Source: Micrococcales bacterium
Lineage (GTDB): Bacteria > Actinomycetota > Actinomycetes > Actinomycetales > Cellulomonadaceae
Length of the DNA: 64,000 bases
Reading direction: 5' to 3'
NCBI GenBank assembly: GCA_009785115.1
Contig: WQWY01000002.1
Coordinates: 120,446-184,445, forward strand
Part shown: piece by piece, positions 40,329-51,045 of the stretch
Layout of the letters: each line of letters starts with the position of its first letter
Numbering within the stretch: the stretch's first letter is position 1
The notes under the pieces: generated by a model
Seen by the model: only the letters and a program-made list of their open reading frames with translations
Told to the model about the DNA's origin: nothing
Databases searched by the model: none
Program-made: the position numbers and the translations under genes

Positions 40329-42008
40329 GTGACCCCCGACCAGCTCGCCGCCGCTCTGCGTGCCGCGCTCCTCGACGCCGTCGCCGACGGCGCCTTGGCC
40401 CTGGATGCCGCCGACGTCCCCGCACAGGTGCACCTGGAGCGACCCCGGTCTCGTGAGCACGGCGACTGGGCGACCAACGTGGCGCTGCAGCTGGCGAAGA
40501 AGGCGGGGACCAACCCCCGGGCGCTCGCCGCCGGGCTCGCTGAGCGGGTCGGCACGGTCGCTGGGGTGGCGTCGGTGGACGTCGCCGGCCCGGGTTTCTT
40601 GAACATCCGGCTGGACGCGGCGGCGGCCGGCGAGCTGGCTCGCACGATCGTCGAGCGCGGCCCGGCCTACGGTCGCGGCGAGGCGCTGGCCGGGGTGCGG
40701 GTCAACCTGGAGTTCGTCTCGGCCAACCCGACGGGTCCGCTGCACATCGGCGGGGTGCGCTGGGCGGCGGTCGGGGACTCCCTGGCCCGTGTCATGACCG
40801 CGGCCGGGGCGCAGGTGGCTCGCGAGTACTACTTCAACGACCACGGCGCGCAGATCGACCGCTTCGCCCGGTCGCTGCTGGCGCGGGCTCTCGGCCAGGA
40901 GCCGCCGGAGGACGGTTACGGTGGCCAGTACATCGCCGACATCTGCGAGCGGGTGGTCGCTGACGCGGCGGCCGCAGGAGAACCGGACCCACGAGCCCTG
41001 GACGCCGCCGAGGCGACCGAGGTGTTCCGCCAGCGTGGCGTGGCGCTGATGTTCGACGAGATCAAGCAGTCGCTGCATGGTTTCGGCGTGGACTTCGACG
41101 TGTACTTCCACGAGGACTCGTTGCACGCCTCGGGCGCCGTGGAGCGCGCGGTGGCCCGGCTGCGCGAGGCGGGCCACGTCTACGAGGCCGACGGGGCCAC
41201 CTGGCTGCGCACCACGTCGTTCGGTGACGACAAGGACAGGGTGGTCGTCAAGTCCGACGGCCAGGCCGCCTATATCGCCGGGGACATCGCCTACTACCTG
41301 GACAAGCGCGAGCGCGGCTTCGATCGTGTCGTCATCATGCTCGGCGCCGACCACCACGGGTACGTCGCCCGGATGATGGCGGTGTGCGCGGCCTTCGGCG
41401 ACACCCCGCACGTCAACCTGGAGATCCTCATCGGCCAGCTGGTGAACCTGGTCAAGGACGGCCAGCCGGTGCGCATGTCCAAGCGGGCCGGGACGGTGGT
41501 CACCATCGACGACCTGGTGGACGCGGTCGGGGTGGACGCGGCGCGGTACGCGCTGGCCCGCTCGTCCTACGACACCTCGATCGACCTGGACCTGGACCTG
41601 CTGGTCAAGGCCAGCAACGAGAACCCGGTCTACTACGTGCAGTACGCGCACGCCCGCACGGCGAGCGTCGCCCGCAACGCCGACGCGGCCGGGGTGCGCC
41701 GCGAGGACGGGTTCGACGCGGGCCTGCTGGACCACGAGTCGGAGGCGGTGCTGCTGGGTCTGCTCGCCGAGCTGCCCCGGGTGGTCGAGCACGCCGCCAC
41801 GGAGCGTGAGCCGCACCGGGTGGCGCGGTACGCCGAGGAGGTCGCCGGGGCTTACCACAAGTGGTACGACCAACGGCGAGTGATGCCGTTCGGTGACGAG
41901 GAGGTCGGTGACGTGCACCGCACCAGGCTGTGGCTCAACGACGCGACCCGACAGGTGCTGGCCTCCGCGCTGGGCCTGCTCGGGGTGAGCGCACCGGAGC
42001 GGATGTGA
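40329..42008 (+). CDS. argS: Arginyl-tRNA synthetase
   Basis: 559 residues, class I. N-terminal Add-1 domain ([24 protein letters not shown]), HIGH motif in [15 protein letters not shown] (about 133-145), catalytic-domain [26 protein letters not shown], a KMSK-like VRMSKRAGT (about 381-387) and the DALR anticodon domain at the C-terminus. Charges tRNA-Arg in the cytoplasm. The GTG start is leaderless. Overlaps lysA as GTGA, an arrangement widespread in Actinobacteria. Confidence 0.96.
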   Translation: MTPDQLAAALRAALLDAVADGALALDAADVPAQVHLERPRSREHGDWATNVALQLAKKAGTNPRALAAGLAERVGTVAGVASVDVAGPGFLNIRLDAAAAGELARTIVERGPAYGRGEALAGVRVNLEFVSANPTGPLHIGGVRWAAVGDSLARVMTAAGAQVAREYYFNDHGAQIDRFARSLLARALGQEPPEDGYGGQYIADICERVVADAAAAGEPDPRALDAAEATEVFRQRGVALMFDEIKQSLHGFGVDFDVYFHEDSLHASGAVERAVARLREAGHVYEADGATWLRTTSFGDDKDRVVVKSDGQAAYIAGDIAYYLDKRERGFDRVVIMLGADHHGYVARMMAVCAAFGDTPHVNLEILIGQLVNLVKDGQPVRMSKRAGTVVTIDDLVDAVGVDAARYALARSSYDTSIDLDLDLLVKASNENPVYYVQYAHARTASVARNADAAGVRREDGFDAGLLDHESEAVLLGLLAELPRVVEHAATEREPHRVARYAEEVAGAYHKWYDQRRVMPFGDEEVGDVHRTRLWLNDATRQVLASALGLLGVSAPERM

Positions 42009-43387
42009 GCGGGGCCGCCGAGGTGGGGGCTGCTCTGGGGTCGCCCTGGCCGGCCACGGCACGGCGGGGCGACGACGGCGCGCTGGTCGTCGGCGGCGTC
42101 GACGTGCGCCGTCTGGCCGAGGCTCACGGCACCCCGGCCTACGTGCTGGACGAGTCAGACGTGCGTGCGCGGGCCCGCGAGCTGCGCTGCGCCCTGGAGT
42201 CCGCGTTCGCCGAGCTCGGTGTCGGGGTCGACGTGTACTACGCGGGGAAGGCGTTCCTGTCGGTCGCCGTGGCCCGCTGGGTGCACGACGAGGGCCTGTT
42301 CATCGACACCGCGACCGGTGGCGAGCTGGGGGTCGCGCTGTTCGCCGGGGTGCCGGGGGAGCGGATCGGGCTGCACGGCAACAACAAGTCCGACGCGGAG
42401 ATCGCCCGGGCGCTGGACGCCGGGGTGGCGCGTCTCGTCATCGACGCGCCCGACGAGGTGGACCGGATCGCCGACCAGGCGGCGGTGCGCAGCCGAGGCC
42501 CGGTCCGGGTGATGGTCCGGGTGACCACGGGGGTGCACGCCGGTGGTCACGAGTACATCGCGACCAGCCACGAGGACCAGAAGTTCGGCCTGTCGATCGT
42601 GCCCGGTCCTGACGGGTCGGACAGCCCGGCGGTGGCGGTGGTGCGCGCGGTGCTGGCCAGGCCTGAGCTGGAGCTGATCGGCATCCACTCTCACATCGGC
42701 TCGCAGATCCTCGACCCCGGCGGGTTCGTCGCCGCGCTGACCCGGGTGCTGCGTCTGCGTGCGGAGATCGCCGCGCAGACCGGTGTCCTGGTGCCCGAGG
42801 TGGACCTCGGTGGCGGGTTCGGCATCGCCTACCTGCCCGGTGACGTCGCGCTGGAGCCGACACGGATCGCCAAAGACCTGGCCGCGGCGGCGGCTGCCAG
42901 CGCTGACGAGCTGGGCGTGCCGCTGCCGAGGTTCTCCTTCGAGCCGGGCCGCACGATCGTCGGCCCGCCCGGGATCACGCTGTACACGGTCGGCACGATC
43001 AAGCCTGTGCGGCTGGCCGACGGCACGGTGCGCACCTACGTCTCTGTCGACGGCGGCATGAGCGACAACCTCCGCCCGGCCTTGTACAAGGCGGACTACC
43101 ACGCGGTGCTCGCGAACAGGACGAGCTCGGCCGAGACGATGCTGGCCCGCGTGGTCGGCAAGCACTGCGAGTCCGGCGACATCGTCGTGCGCGACTGCTA
43201 CCTCCCCGCAGACCTGCGCCGAGGCGACCTCCTGGCGGTCGCGGCCACCGGCGCCTACGGCCGCTCGATGGCCTCCAGCTACAACCTCGTGCCCCGCCCC
43301 CCCGTGGTGTCCGTGCGCGACGGCGTCTCCCGCGAGATCGTCCGCCGCGAGACCGAGGCTGACCTCCTGGCCCTCGACCGGGGCTGA
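42005..43387 (+). CDS. lysA: Diaminopimelate decarboxylase
   Basis: 460 residues, PLP-dependent fold III. Converts meso-diaminopimelate to lysine. PLP Lys 82 lies in VYYAGKAFL; also seen are HGNNKS, the GGGFGIAY phosphate loop, EPGRTIVGP and CESGDIV with the active-site Cys. GTG 42005 overlaps the argS stop. Linked downstream (beyond a TA pair) to hom-thrC-thrB, so aspartate-family synthesis is grouped here. Confidence 0.96.
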   Translation: MSGAAEVGAALGSPWPATARRGDDGALVVGGVDVRRLAEAHGTPAYVLDESDVRARARELRCALESAFAELGVGVDVYYAGKAFLSVAVARWVHDEGLFIDTATGGELGVALFAGVPGERIGLHGNNKSDAEIARALDAGVARLVIDAPDEVDRIADQAAVRSRGPVRVMVRVTTGVHAGGHEYIATSHEDQKFGLSIVPGPDGSDSPAVAVVRAVLARPELELIGIHSHIGSQILDPGGFVAALTRVLRLRAEIAAQTGVLVPEVDLGGGFGIAYLPGDVALEPTRIAKDLAAAAAASADELGVPLPRFSFEPGRTIVGPPGITLYTVGTIKPVRLADGTVRTYVSVDGGMSDNLRPALYKADYHAVLANRTSSAETMLARVVGKHCESGDIVVRDCYLPADLRRGDLLAVAATGAYGRSMASSYNLVPRPPVVSVRDGVSREIVRRETEADLLALDRG

Positions 43388-43452
43388 CCGCACGACTGCT
43401 CGGTGTGCCGTCGGCAGAAGGTGTGCCTGCGACTCGACCATGCCTGCTGGTC

Positions 43453-43719
43453 TCAGGTCCGGTAGGCGTCTCGACGATGCTGGATGCGGATGATGTCGAT
43501 CGTCACCACGGTGTCGTCGATGTCGTAGACCACCCGGAACTCACCGCGCCGTGCCGACCACGACGGCGCGAGGGGTGGGTGCAGAGGTTTGCCGACGCGG
43601 TGCGGGTTCTCGGCCAGCGGCCCGACGACGAACGCCCAGCAGGCAGCCGCGACCGCTTCGGGCAGATCATCGGTCAGGGCTCGCCGGGCCTGGCGCGACC
43701 AGCGCACCTCGTAGGTCAC
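43453..43719 (-). CDS. RelE/ParE-family toxin
   Basis: 88 residues: VRWSRQARRALTDDLPEAVAAACWAFV, ENPHRVGKPLHPPLAPSWSARRGEFRVVYDIDDTVVTIDIIRIQHR. This is the RelE fold with basic residues typical of mRNA-cleaving members. GTG start overlaps the antitoxin stop as GTGA, the normal antitoxin-toxin layout. Would arrest translation if freed. Confidence 0.9.
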   Translation of the reverse strand: MTYEVRWSRQARRALTDDLPEAVAAACWAFVVGPLAENPHRVGKPLHPPLAPSWSARRGEFRVVYDIDDTVVTIDIIRIQHRRDAYRT

Positions 43720-43994
43720 AGGCGCCCCGTCTGGCGCATGGCCGCCGCCACGTCGTCGTTGCTGAACCAGGTGCCTTCGGCCATCTCCCGACGGGCCTGC
43801 ACCAGCTCGCGCACCGCGTCGGCGTCGGACAGCACGTCGAGCGTCTCCATCAGCCCGTCGAAGTCGTCGGCGCTGAGCAGCACCGCCTCCCGCCGGCCGT
43901 TCCGAGTCACCTCGACCCGCTCGTGCGTCGCCACAGTGGCATCGATGAGCCTGGACAGGCTCTTGCGAACCTCAGCCAGCGGCAACGTCGTCAT
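43716..43994 (-). CDS. Phd/YefM-family antitoxin
   Basis: 92 residues. LPLAEVRKSLSRLIDATVATHERVEVTRNGRREAVLLSADDFDGL is the Phd/YefM DNA-binding fold; the C-terminal 30 residues would wrap the toxin. ATG 43992-43994 lies 7 bases after TACAAT, so the transcript is probably leaderless and autoregulated. The pair stands alone between lysA and hom. Confidence 0.92.
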   Translation of the reverse strand: MTTLPLAEVRKSLSRLIDATVATHERVEVTRNGRREAVLLSADDFDGLMETLDVLSDADAVRELVQARREMAEGTWFSNDDVAAAMRQTGRL

Positions 43995-44001
43995 GTACAC
44001 A

Positions 44002-44007
44002 ATTGTA
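44002..44007 (-). promoter_or_regulatory. -10 box TACAAT of the toxin-antitoxin operon
   Basis: TACAAT ends 7 bases before ATG 43994. The surrounding GTACACAATTGTAGTC holds an ACAATTGT palindrome (44000-44007) that could be the antitoxin operator. Confidence 0.55.
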
Positions 44008-44235
44008 GTCATGAAATGGTGAGCCAGCGACCCTCCTGACACCTTGGCGCTCCGGTCCGCGACGCGCTGTCGAGGTAGCAGCATCAGGCGTAGGCATCGC
44101 AGAACCAGATCACCTGATGGCCTCGGGAGGCGATCACGAGATCAGCCGCGAGGTCAGCCGCTGCTCGTGGCGACGTTGCTGTCCGTCTTCTCCGGCCGCA
44201 CGCCGGAGGGTTCTCGGGCGTGCTCGTGACGTTGC

Positions 44236-44481
44236 TCATGGTTGTACGATGCGCCCGGGTGCGAGCATGTCGGCACGCTCTTCGCCTAACCCTAGGGGAG
44301 CAGGGGCTGCGTATGTGGGCTGGGGACGGTTCGTCTTCAGCTCACGAGGCGCGGGCACCGGTTCCGGCTCCCCGTTCGCTTCCAGGTCTGCCACGGCCTC
44401 GCGCACCAGGCCTGCCAGGCCGTCGAGCGCGTCGAGAGACGAGCCGACGTCGCTGACCACGTGTCTCGCTGGGCCGATCAC
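44236..44481 (-). CDS. Doubtful 81-residue ORF
   Basis: From GTG 44479-44481: VSDVGSSLDALDGLAGLVREAVADLEANGEPEPVP looks like coding composition (acidic, Leu/Ala-rich helix), ending with a Pro-rich tail. No ribosome binding site or promoter is clear, and it would run into the promoter of the divergent membrane gene. Nothing else convincing fills 44013-44499. Confidence 0.3.
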   Translation of the reverse strand: MIGPARHVVSDVGSSLDALDGLAGLVREAVADLEANGEPEPVPAPRELKTNRPQPTYAAPAPLGLGEERADMLAPGRIVQP

Positions 44482-44499
44482 TAATCTCGAGGAGGGCTT

Positions 44500-44955
44500 G
44501 TGCCGCGCAGTCAGCACCCCGACCTGTTCAGACGCGTCGCCGTGGGCCTGGAGGTCTTCGTCCTGGTCGGGGTCGTCGCCGGGGCTGCCCCCATGATGAT
44601 GGGCACGATGGACCTTGGCGACGACCTCCTCGCCCGGACACCCTTCACCACGTGGTTCGGCCCTGGGCTCGCGCTGGCCTTGTGCGTCGGCATCCCCATG
44701 GCTGTGGCTCTCGTCGTCGCGCTCCGGTGGCCCCGTCGATGGTGGTTGCCGGCCCTGGGTGCGGGTGTCGTCCTGGTCGGGTGGCTCGCGCTCCAGCCGC
44801 TCGTGCTCAGGGTCGTCCACCCGCTCACCGTGGTGATGGGTGTCGTGGCCGTGACGCTCGCGACGCTTGCGGTGCTCGAAGCGCGTCGCTCCATCACCAG
44901 GGCCACCTGCCTCGCGAACGTGGACGAGCGGGGGTGCTCGACAGGACCAGGGTGA
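44500..44955 (+). CDS. Small polytopic membrane protein of unknown function
   Basis: 151 residues with four membrane segments (about 13-33, 54-74, 80-100, 105-127) and a Cys-containing hydrophilic tail. GTG 44500 has GAGGAGGG 3-4 bases upstream, and TAATCT at 44482-44487 may be its -10 box. No family recognised. Confidence 0.65.
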   Translation: MPRSQHPDLFRRVAVGLEVFVLVGVVAGAAPMMMGTMDLGDDLLARTPFTTWFGPGLALALCVGIPMAVALVVALRWPRRWWLPALGAGVVLVGWLALQPLVLRVVHPLTVVMGVVAVTLATLAVLEARRSITRATCLANVDERGCSTGPG

Positions 44956-45079
44956 GGCGACACCGGTCCGCGCACCGGTCAGGAAGGGACGCAGCAGGCC
45001 GTCTCGGAGCCGGTCGAGGCCGCATGCCCGGGTAGCGTCTCACCGGTCGTCGTGGGCGGGCGTGGGCGGGCAGGGCGCC

Positions 45080-45085
45080 TATCCT
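45080..45085 (+). promoter_or_regulatory. -10 box TATCCT of hom-thrC-thrB
   Basis: TATCCT lies 31 bases before GTG 45116 and leaves a short leader containing GAGAGAGG. No leader-peptide attenuator is visible. Confidence 0.42.
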
Positions 45086-45115
45086 GGGTGCCGTCGTCTG
45101 GAGAGAGGTCGGGTC

Positions 45116-46396
45116 GTGTCGTTGCGTGTTGCTGTGGTGGGTTGTGGCACCGTCGGTTCGCAGGTGGTGCGGTTGCTCACCACGCAGGGCGACGACCTGG
45201 CCGCTCGGGCCGGCGAGCGGCTGGAGCTGGTCGGGGTGGCGGAGCGCGACCCGTCCCGGGTGACGAGCCTGGGGGTCGACGCGAGCCTGGTCACCGACGA
45301 CGCGGCAGGGCTCGTGACCAGGGCGGACATCGTCGTGGAGCTCATCGGCGGGATCGAGCCCGCACGCTCGCTGATGCTCTCGGCCATGGCGTCGGGGGCG
45401 TCGGTGGTCACCGCGAACAAGGCCCTTCTCGCTGCCGACGGCCCGACCCTGTACGACGCGGCGGCCGCGGCGGGGGTGGACCTGTACTACGAGGCCGCCG
45501 TCGCGGGAGCCATCCCGGTGGTGCGTGCGGTGCGCGAGTCGATGATGGGCGACAAGGTGCGCCGGGTGCTGGGCATCGTCAACGGCACCACCAACTACGT
45601 GCTCGACACCATGACCACCGACCGCCTGGACCTGGACACGGCGGTCGCGGACGCCCAGCGCCTGGGCTACGCCGAGGCCGACCCGACGGCCGACGTCGAG
45701 GGTTACGACGCCGCCGCCAAGGCAGCGATCCTCGCCTCTCTCGCCTTCCACACCAGGGTCAGCCTCGACGACGTCTCCCGCGAGGGGATCACGGGGCTGA
45801 CCTCGGACGACGTGGCCTGGGCCGAGCGCACCGGGCACGTGCTGAAGCTGCTCGCGGTGGCCGAGCGCCTCGACGAGGGGGTCTCGGTGCGGGTGCACCC
45901 GGCGCTGGTGCCCCTGGCGCATCCGCTGGCGGGGGTGCGCGGGGCGTTCAACGCGGTGTTCGTCGAGTCTGAGGCGGCGGGCCCGCTCATGTTCTACGGC
46001 CAGGGTGCCGGCGGGGTGCCGACGGCCTCGGCCGTGCTGGGCGACGTGGTCGCGGCGGCCCGGCACCGGGTCAGCGGTGGGCGGGCCCCGGCCGAGTCGG
46101 TCTACGCCGACCTGCCGGTGCTGTCGCCGGAGGCCGCGGTCAGCCACTTCCAGATCCGTCTCGACGTGGCCGACAAGACCGGGGTGCTCGCCACGGTCGC
46201 CGCCGTGCACGCCGCGGCGGGCGTGTCGATCGAGTCCGTCCGGCAGACGCCGGGCGGCGACGGGCTCGCGCACCTGGTCATCACGACGCACGCGGCCACC
46301 GAGGCCGCGCGTCGCGCGACGGTCGCCGCGCTGACAGACCTGGACGTCGTGGACCGCGTGGTCTCCGTGATCGGGGTCGAGGGGGCTGAGGGCTGA
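45116..46396 (+). CDS. hom: Homoserine dehydrogenase with ACT domain
   Basis: 426 residues. Reduces aspartate semialdehyde to homoserine with NAD(P)H. N-terminal Rossmann [19 protein letters not shown], then [14 protein letters not shown] and [12 protein letters not shown]; catalytic Lys in [12 protein letters not shown]. The C-terminal ACT domain (about 350-426) predicts feedback control by threonine. GTG 45116 has GAGAGG about 9 bases upstream. Stop overlaps thrC start (TGATG). Confidence 0.95.
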   Translation: MSLRVAVVGCGTVGSQVVRLLTTQGDDLAARAGERLELVGVAERDPSRVTSLGVDASLVTDDAAGLVTRADIVVELIGGIEPARSLMLSAMASGASVVTANKALLAADGPTLYDAAAAAGVDLYYEAAVAGAIPVVRAVRESMMGDKVRRVLGIVNGTTNYVLDTMTTDRLDLDTAVADAQRLGYAEADPTADVEGYDAAAKAAILASLAFHTRVSLDDVSREGITGLTSDDVAWAERTGHVLKLLAVAERLDEGVSVRVHPALVPLAHPLAGVRGAFNAVFVESEAAGPLMFYGQGAGGVPTASAVLGDVVAAARHRVSGGRAPAESVYADLPVLSPEAAVSHFQIRLDVADKTGVLATVAAVHAAAGVSIESVRQTPGGDGLAHLVITTHAATEAARRATVAALTDLDVVDRVVSVIGVEGAEG

Positions 46397-47490
46397 TGGG
46401 CGCTCACCAGTGGCGAGGCGTGATCGCTGAGTACGCCGACCGTCTGCCCGGTCACCTGCACACGCATGTGGTGACCCTGCTCGAGGGCGGCACCCCGTTG
46501 ATCGCAGCCCCTACGCTGTCGGTCGCGACCGGGGCGCGAGTGTTCCTCAAGGTCGAGGGCGTCAACCCGACCGGGTCGTTCAAGGACCGGGGGATGACGA
46601 CGGCGATCTCCGCGGCGGCCCACCACGGTGCGAAGGTCGTCGTCTGCGCCTCGACGGGCAACACCTCGGCCTCGGCCGCGGCGTACGCGACCCGTGCCGG
46701 CATGGTCTGCGCGGTGCTGGTGCCCGAGGGCAAGATCGCGATGGGCAAGCTCTCCCAGGCCGTCGCGCACGGTGCGAAGCTGCTCCAGGTGGACGGGAAC
46801 TTCGACGACTGCCTGATCGCCGCCCGCAAGCTCGCCGAGACGCACCCGGTCGACCTGGTGAACTCGGTGAACCCTGACCGGATCGAGGGGCAGAAGACCG
46901 CGGCCTTCGAGATCGTGGACGCCCTCGGTGACGCCCCGGACATCCACGTGCTGCCGGTGGGCAACGCCGGCAACATCACCGCGTACTGGAAGGGCTACCG
47001 CGAGTACGCGGGCCTGGACGCGGGCGCCGAGCACGGTGCGGTCGCCACCCGCACCCCGGTGATGTGGGGCTTCCAGGCCGCCGGGGCCGCGCCCATCGTC
47101 GCGGGGCACCCCATCGACGAGCCCGAGACCATCGCGACCGCGATCCGGATCGGCAACCCGGCGTCGTGGGACCAGGCCGTCGCCGCCCGGGACGTCTCGG
47201 GCGGGCTGATCGAGGCCGTCACCGACGAGCAGATCCTCGCCGCGCACCGTCTGCTGTCGGCCCAGGTGGGGGTGTTCGTGGAGCCCGCGTCCGCCGCGGG
47301 CGTCGCCGGGCTGCTCATGCTCGCGGAGCAGGGCAGGGTGCCGGCCGGCGCGCAGATCGTCGTCACGGTCACCGGGCACGGGCTGAAAGACCCTCAGTGG
47401 GCGCTGCGTGGTGCCGACGGCGAGCAGGTCGAGCTGGTGCAGGTCACCCCGGACGTGATGTCCATCGCCGCAGCCCTCGGGCTCGACTGA
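46396..47490 (+). CDS. thrC: Threonine synthase
   Basis: 364 residues, PLP fold II. Makes threonine from O-phosphohomoserine. PLP Lys 63 in [24 protein letters not shown], the phosphate-binding [14 protein letters not shown] and [10 protein letters not shown] are present. The short actinobacterial type. Cotranslated with hom; thrB follows after one base. Confidence 0.96.
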   Translation: MGAHQWRGVIAEYADRLPGHLHTHVVTLLEGGTPLIAAPTLSVATGARVFLKVEGVNPTGSFKDRGMTTAISAAAHHGAKVVVCASTGNTSASAAAYATRAGMVCAVLVPEGKIAMGKLSQAVAHGAKLLQVDGNFDDCLIAARKLAETHPVDLVNSVNPDRIEGQKTAAFEIVDALGDAPDIHVLPVGNAGNITAYWKGYREYAGLDAGAEHGAVATRTPVMWGFQAAGAAPIVAGHPIDEPETIATAIRIGNPASWDQAVAARDVSGGLIEAVTDEQILAAHRLLSAQVGVFVEPASAAGVAGLLMLAEQGRVPAGAQIVVTVTGHGLKDPQWALRGADGEQVELVQVTPDVMSIAAALGLD

Positions 47491-47491
47491 C

Positions 47492-48406
47492 ATGCGCCTG
47501 GTCGCTGACCGGGTGCGTGTCCGGGTGCCTGCTTCTAGCGCGAACCTCGGGCCCGGCTACGACTCCTTCGGGCTGGCCCTCGCGCTGTACGACGAGGTCG
47601 AGGTGACAGCCACCGCCGACCCGAACGTTCGTGTCGAGGTGCACGGGGAGCTCGCCGGAAAGGTGCCGACCGGGCCCGAGAACCTGGTCGCCGCGACGAT
47701 CCTGACCACGCTGGACCAGGTGGGGGCCTCGCGTACCGGGCTGCGGCTGCGCTGCACCAACACGATCCCTCACGGGCGAGGGCTGGGGTCGTCGGCGTCG
47801 GCCGTCGTCGCTGGCATCCTCGCGGTGCGCGGGCTGCTGGACGAGCCCGAGCTGCTCAGCCCGGAGGCGGTGCTGGCGATAGCCACCCGCCACGAGGGCC
47901 ACCCGGACAACGTGGCGCCGACGATCTTCGGCGGGCTGACCCTGGCCTGGACCCCCGGCCCGCACGCGGTACGTCTGCCGCTGCACCCTGACATCGTGCC
48001 GGTGGTCGCGGTGCCGCCCACCCGGCTGGCGACGTCGGCAGCCCGTGAGGTGCTGCCCGCCCAGGTGTCGCACGACGACGCCGCGTACCAGGCCGCGCGC
48101 GCCGCCCTGCTGGTCGAGGCGCTGGGCCGTCGTCCGGAGCTGTTGTTCGAGGCGACGGTCGACAGGCTGCACCAGGAGCAGCGGCGGTCGGTCATGCCCG
48201 ACACCCTGGCCCTGGTCGACGCGCTGCGCCGCCGTGGTGTCCCAGCCGTGGTGTCCGGGGCCGGCCCGACGGTGCTCGCCTTCGGTGTGCGCGGTGTGCT
48301 CGACGCCGAGACGGTGGTGCGCGAGGTGTTCGGCGGGGTGATGGGCGGCTGGCAGGTCGGCGAGGTCGCACCGGACACGACAGGCGGGACCGTCGAACGC
48401 TTCTGA
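47492..48406 (+). CDS. thrB: Homoserine kinase
   Basis: 304 residues, GHMP kinase. Phosphorylates homoserine with ATP to supply ThrC. ATP loop PHGRGLGSSASAVVAG (about 93-108), N-terminal VPASSANLGPGYDSFG and C-terminal VSGAGPTVLAF are diagnostic. Last gene of hom-thrC-thrB; the next 306 bases are the rho leader. Confidence 0.96.
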   Translation: MRLVADRVRVRVPASSANLGPGYDSFGLALALYDEVEVTATADPNVRVEVHGELAGKVPTGPENLVAATILTTLDQVGASRTGLRLRCTNTIPHGRGLGSSASAVVAGILAVRGLLDEPELLSPEAVLAIATRHEGHPDNVAPTIFGGLTLAWTPGPHAVRLPLHPDIVPVVAVPPTRLATSAAREVLPAQVSHDDAAYQAARAALLVEALGRRPELLFEATVDRLHQEQRRSVMPDTLALVDALRRRGVPAVVSGAGPTVLAFGVRGVLDAETVVREVFGGVMGGWQVGEVAPDTTGGTVERF

Positions 48407-48712
48407 TCGCGTCGAGCCGCCTCCGTCTGAGTACGTCATCCGGGTGAGGGTTTCCAGGCGCGCTGGCGGCGATGCTACGATGAGGTCTATCTCCCCGACC
48501 TGACCCGTCGCCGTCTTGCACGTCGAGAGCGTCGTGCGGTCGACTCGCAGGGCCGAGGTCTCTCGACCTCGACGGGGGATGAATCCCGTCACGTGTGCCA
48601 TCGACGTCGTGTGTGTGATCGACGTCGTGCGCGCTCGCGTGGCGCTTTCCGAGTCGTCCGCCGACGGACGACGGCCGCGATCGTGCGGCCCCGACGAGGG
48701 AGAGGGTCCTTC
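48407..48712 (+). promoter_or_regulatory. rho promoter and 5' leader with two hairpins
   Basis: No gene fits. A -10-like TACGAT is at 48476-48481. The leader then holds hairpin CGAGGTC-TCTC-GACCTCG (48554-48571) directly followed by a stem GACGGG/CCCGTC (48571-48590, sharing one base), and a direct repeat ATCGACGTCGTG (48600-48611 and 48618-48629). Rho genes of other bacteria autoregulate through long leaders; that this one does is inference. Confidence 0.5.
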
Positions 48713-50593
48713 GTGACAGACACCACCGACGCCACCGTGACCGCATCCGGTGGCACCTCCGACGCGGCCTTGAACGGCTTGCGTCTGCCTGAGCTCCAGA
48801 CGCTGGCCTCTGAGCTCGGGGTGAGGGGAACCTCGAAGATGCGCAAGGGGGATCTGGTCTCCGCGATCAGTGCGGCCTCCGGGAACGGTTCCGGCCCCGC
48901 TCCGCGTGCCGAGACGGCTCCCGCCGCTGACCCCACGCCCGCCGCCGAGGCTCCTCAGAAGGCCGCAGGCGCCTCAGGGAGCGAGCAGCAGGGCTCGTTG
49001 GCTGGGCTAGAGGCGGCGCTCGACGCTCGCCTCGCCCCTGGTGAGCGCTCTGACGGCCCCGGACGACGCAACCGTCGCGCTGGTCGGGGTGCGGGTGCCC
49101 CCGCCGCGACCGACGAGCAGCCGTCAGCCGAGCGTCAGCCCCAGCAGGACAGGCAGAACCAGGCGGAGCGGCAGGGCCAGACCGAACGGCAAGGTCAGGC
49201 CGAACGGCAGGATCGCGCGGACCGCCAGAACCAGGCCGACCGGCAGAAGCAGCCTGAGCGAGGTCAGCAGCAGCGGGCCTACGACGACGAGGAGAGCGGC
49301 GGGCGGCGCCGTCGCTCGCGCGACCGCTACCGCGACCGCAAGCGAGGTCGGGGGCGTGGCGGCCAGCCTGACCTGTCCGGTCTGGACGAGATCGAGGTCG
49401 GCGAGGACGACGTGCTGCTGCCGGTGGCGGGCATCCTCGACGTGCTCGACTCCTACGCCTTCGTGCGCACCAGCGGCTACCTGCCCGGCCCGAACGACGT
49501 GTACGTCTCTCTCGGCCTGGTGAAGAAGGCCGGGCTGCGTCGTGGTGACGCGATCACCGGCGCGATCAGGGCGCCGCGCGAGGGCGAGCAGCAGCCGCAG
49601 GGCGGCCGGCCGAACAAGTTCAACGCGCTGGTCAGGCTCGACAGCGTCAACGGCACGACGCCCGACCAGCTGCGCGACCGTCCCGACTTCGCCAAGCTCA
49701 CCGCGCTGTACCCGCAGGAGCGGCTGCGCCTGGAGAACCCGGACCCGACCCGGCTGACCCCGCGCGTCATCGACATCGTCGCGCCGATCGGCAAGGGGCA
49801 GCGTGGTCTGATCGTCTCCCCGCCGAAGGCCGGCAAGACGATCATCTTGCAGCAGATCGCGAACTCGATCACCGCGAACAACCCCGACGTCCACCTCATG
49901 GTCGTGCTCATCGACGAGCGGCCTGAGGAGGTCACCGACATGCAGCGCACGGTCAAGGGTGAGGTGATCGCCTCGACCTTCGACCGTCCGGCCTCGGACC
50001 ACACCGTGGTCGCCGAGCTCGCGATCGAGCGTGCCAAGCGCCTGGTCGAGCTCGGTCAGGACGTCGTGCTGCTCCTGGACTCGATCACCCGCCTGTCGCG
50101 CGCCTACAACCTGGCCGCCCCGGCGTCGGGTCGCATCCTCTCTGGTGGCGTGGACGCCGCGGCGCTGTACCCGCCTCGGCGGTTCTTCGCGGCGGCGCGC
50201 AACATCGAGGAGGGTGGTTCGCTGACCATCCTGGCCACGGCCCTGGTCGAGACCGGCTCGAAGATGGACGAGTACATCTTCGAGGAGTTCAAGGGCACCG
50301 GGAACATGGAGCTGCGGCTGTCGCGCTCCCTGGCGGACAAGCGCATCTTCCCCGCGGTGGACGTCAACGCGTCGGGCACGCGGCGTGAGGAGATCCTCAT
50401 GTCGCACGACGAGCTGAAGATCACCTACAAGCTGCGCCGGGTGCTGGGTGCCCTGGAGCAGCAGCAGGCGATCGAGCTGCTCATCGGCAAGCTGCGCGAG
50501 ACGAAGTCCAACGTGGAGTTCCTGCTCCAGGTCCAGAAGACGACGCCCGCCGCCCCGTCTCAGGTCGAGGAGAACATCGGCAAGACGGTCTGA
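48713..50593 (+). CDS. rho: Transcription termination factor Rho
   Basis: 626 residues, longer than the E. coli form (419). After the N-terminal helical domain ([30 protein letters not shown]) a low-complexity insertion of about 170 residues is rich in Gln, Arg, Glu and Ala, with repeated QxERQGQ-type units (about 140-185), as in other high-GC Actinobacteria where it binds structured RNA. Then the RNA-binding fold ([17 protein letters not shown]), Walker A PPKAGKTI (near 370), ATPase and secondary RNA sites. GTG 48713 has AGAGGG upstream. Confidence 0.95.
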   Translation: MTDTTDATVTASGGTSDAALNGLRLPELQTLASELGVRGTSKMRKGDLVSAISAASGNGSGPAPRAETAPAADPTPAAEAPQKAAGASGSEQQGSLAGLEAALDARLAPGERSDGPGRRNRRAGRGAGAPAATDEQPSAERQPQQDRQNQAERQGQTERQGQAERQDRADRQNQADRQKQPERGQQQRAYDDEESGGRRRRSRDRYRDRKRGRGRGGQPDLSGLDEIEVGEDDVLLPVAGILDVLDSYAFVRTSGYLPGPNDVYVSLGLVKKAGLRRGDAITGAIRAPREGEQQPQGGRPNKFNALVRLDSVNGTTPDQLRDRPDFAKLTALYPQERLRLENPDPTRLTPRVIDIVAPIGKGQRGLIVSPPKAGKTIILQQIANSITANNPDVHLMVVLIDERPEEVTDMQRTVKGEVIASTFDRPASDHTVVAELAIERAKRLVELGQDVVLLLDSITRLSRAYNLAAPASGRILSGGVDAAALYPPRRFFAAARNIEEGGSLTILATALVETGSKMDEYIFEEFKGTGNMELRLSRSLADKRIFPAVDVNASGTRREEILMSHDELKITYKLRRVLGALEQQQAIELLIGKLRETKSNVEFLLQVQKTTPAAPSQVEENIGKTV

Positions 50594-50740
50594 CGACCCT
50601 TCGCCCGGGGAGCGCCCGGGAACAATCGGCGACAGGTTCTGGTTGAAGCGGCGAGTCTGGCAGAATGGCTCGCTGGCTGACGCTTCACCGCCACGTCTGT
50701 GTGTGCGGACCCGTCGGCATCCTCGACAAGGAGAACCCCT

Positions 50741-50959
50741 GTGAAGTCTGGTATCCACCCGCAGTACGTGCCCACCCAGGTGGTCTGCACCTGCGGCGCC
50801 ACCTTCGTCACCCGTTCCACGGTGACCTCTGGCCTCATCCACGCCGACGTGTGCAGCGCCTGCCACCCGTTCTACACGGGCAAGCAGAAGATCCTCGACA
50901 CCGGTGGCCGCGTGGCCCGGTTCGAGGCGCGCTACGGCAAGCAGAAGGCCGGCAAGTAG
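50741..50959 (+). CDS. rpmE: 50S ribosomal protein L31 (zinc-binding type)
   Basis: 72 residues. Cys pairs in VVCTCGATF and VCSACHPFYTGKQK make it the C+ zinc-binding form, so it can serve as a zinc store. No Zur-like palindrome is seen before it, as expected for the zinc-replete paralogue. GTG 50741 has AAGGAG 6-7 bases upstream. Confidence 0.95.
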   Translation: MKSGIHPQYVPTQVVCTCGATFVTRSTVTSGLIHADVCSACHPFYTGKQKILDTGGRVARFEARYGKQKAGK

Positions 50960-51045
50960 CCTCGACGCGGCGCCGGCACCCAGGCATCTGGCTCTGGGGT
51001 GCCGGCGCTTCGTCATGAGAATCGTCACGACGGCGTGAGGTGGAG

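Noticed and set aside
50643..50666. Sigma-70 promoter TTGAAG/CAGAAT before rpmE
   Set aside because: Spacer is only 12 bases, too short for a standard promoter.
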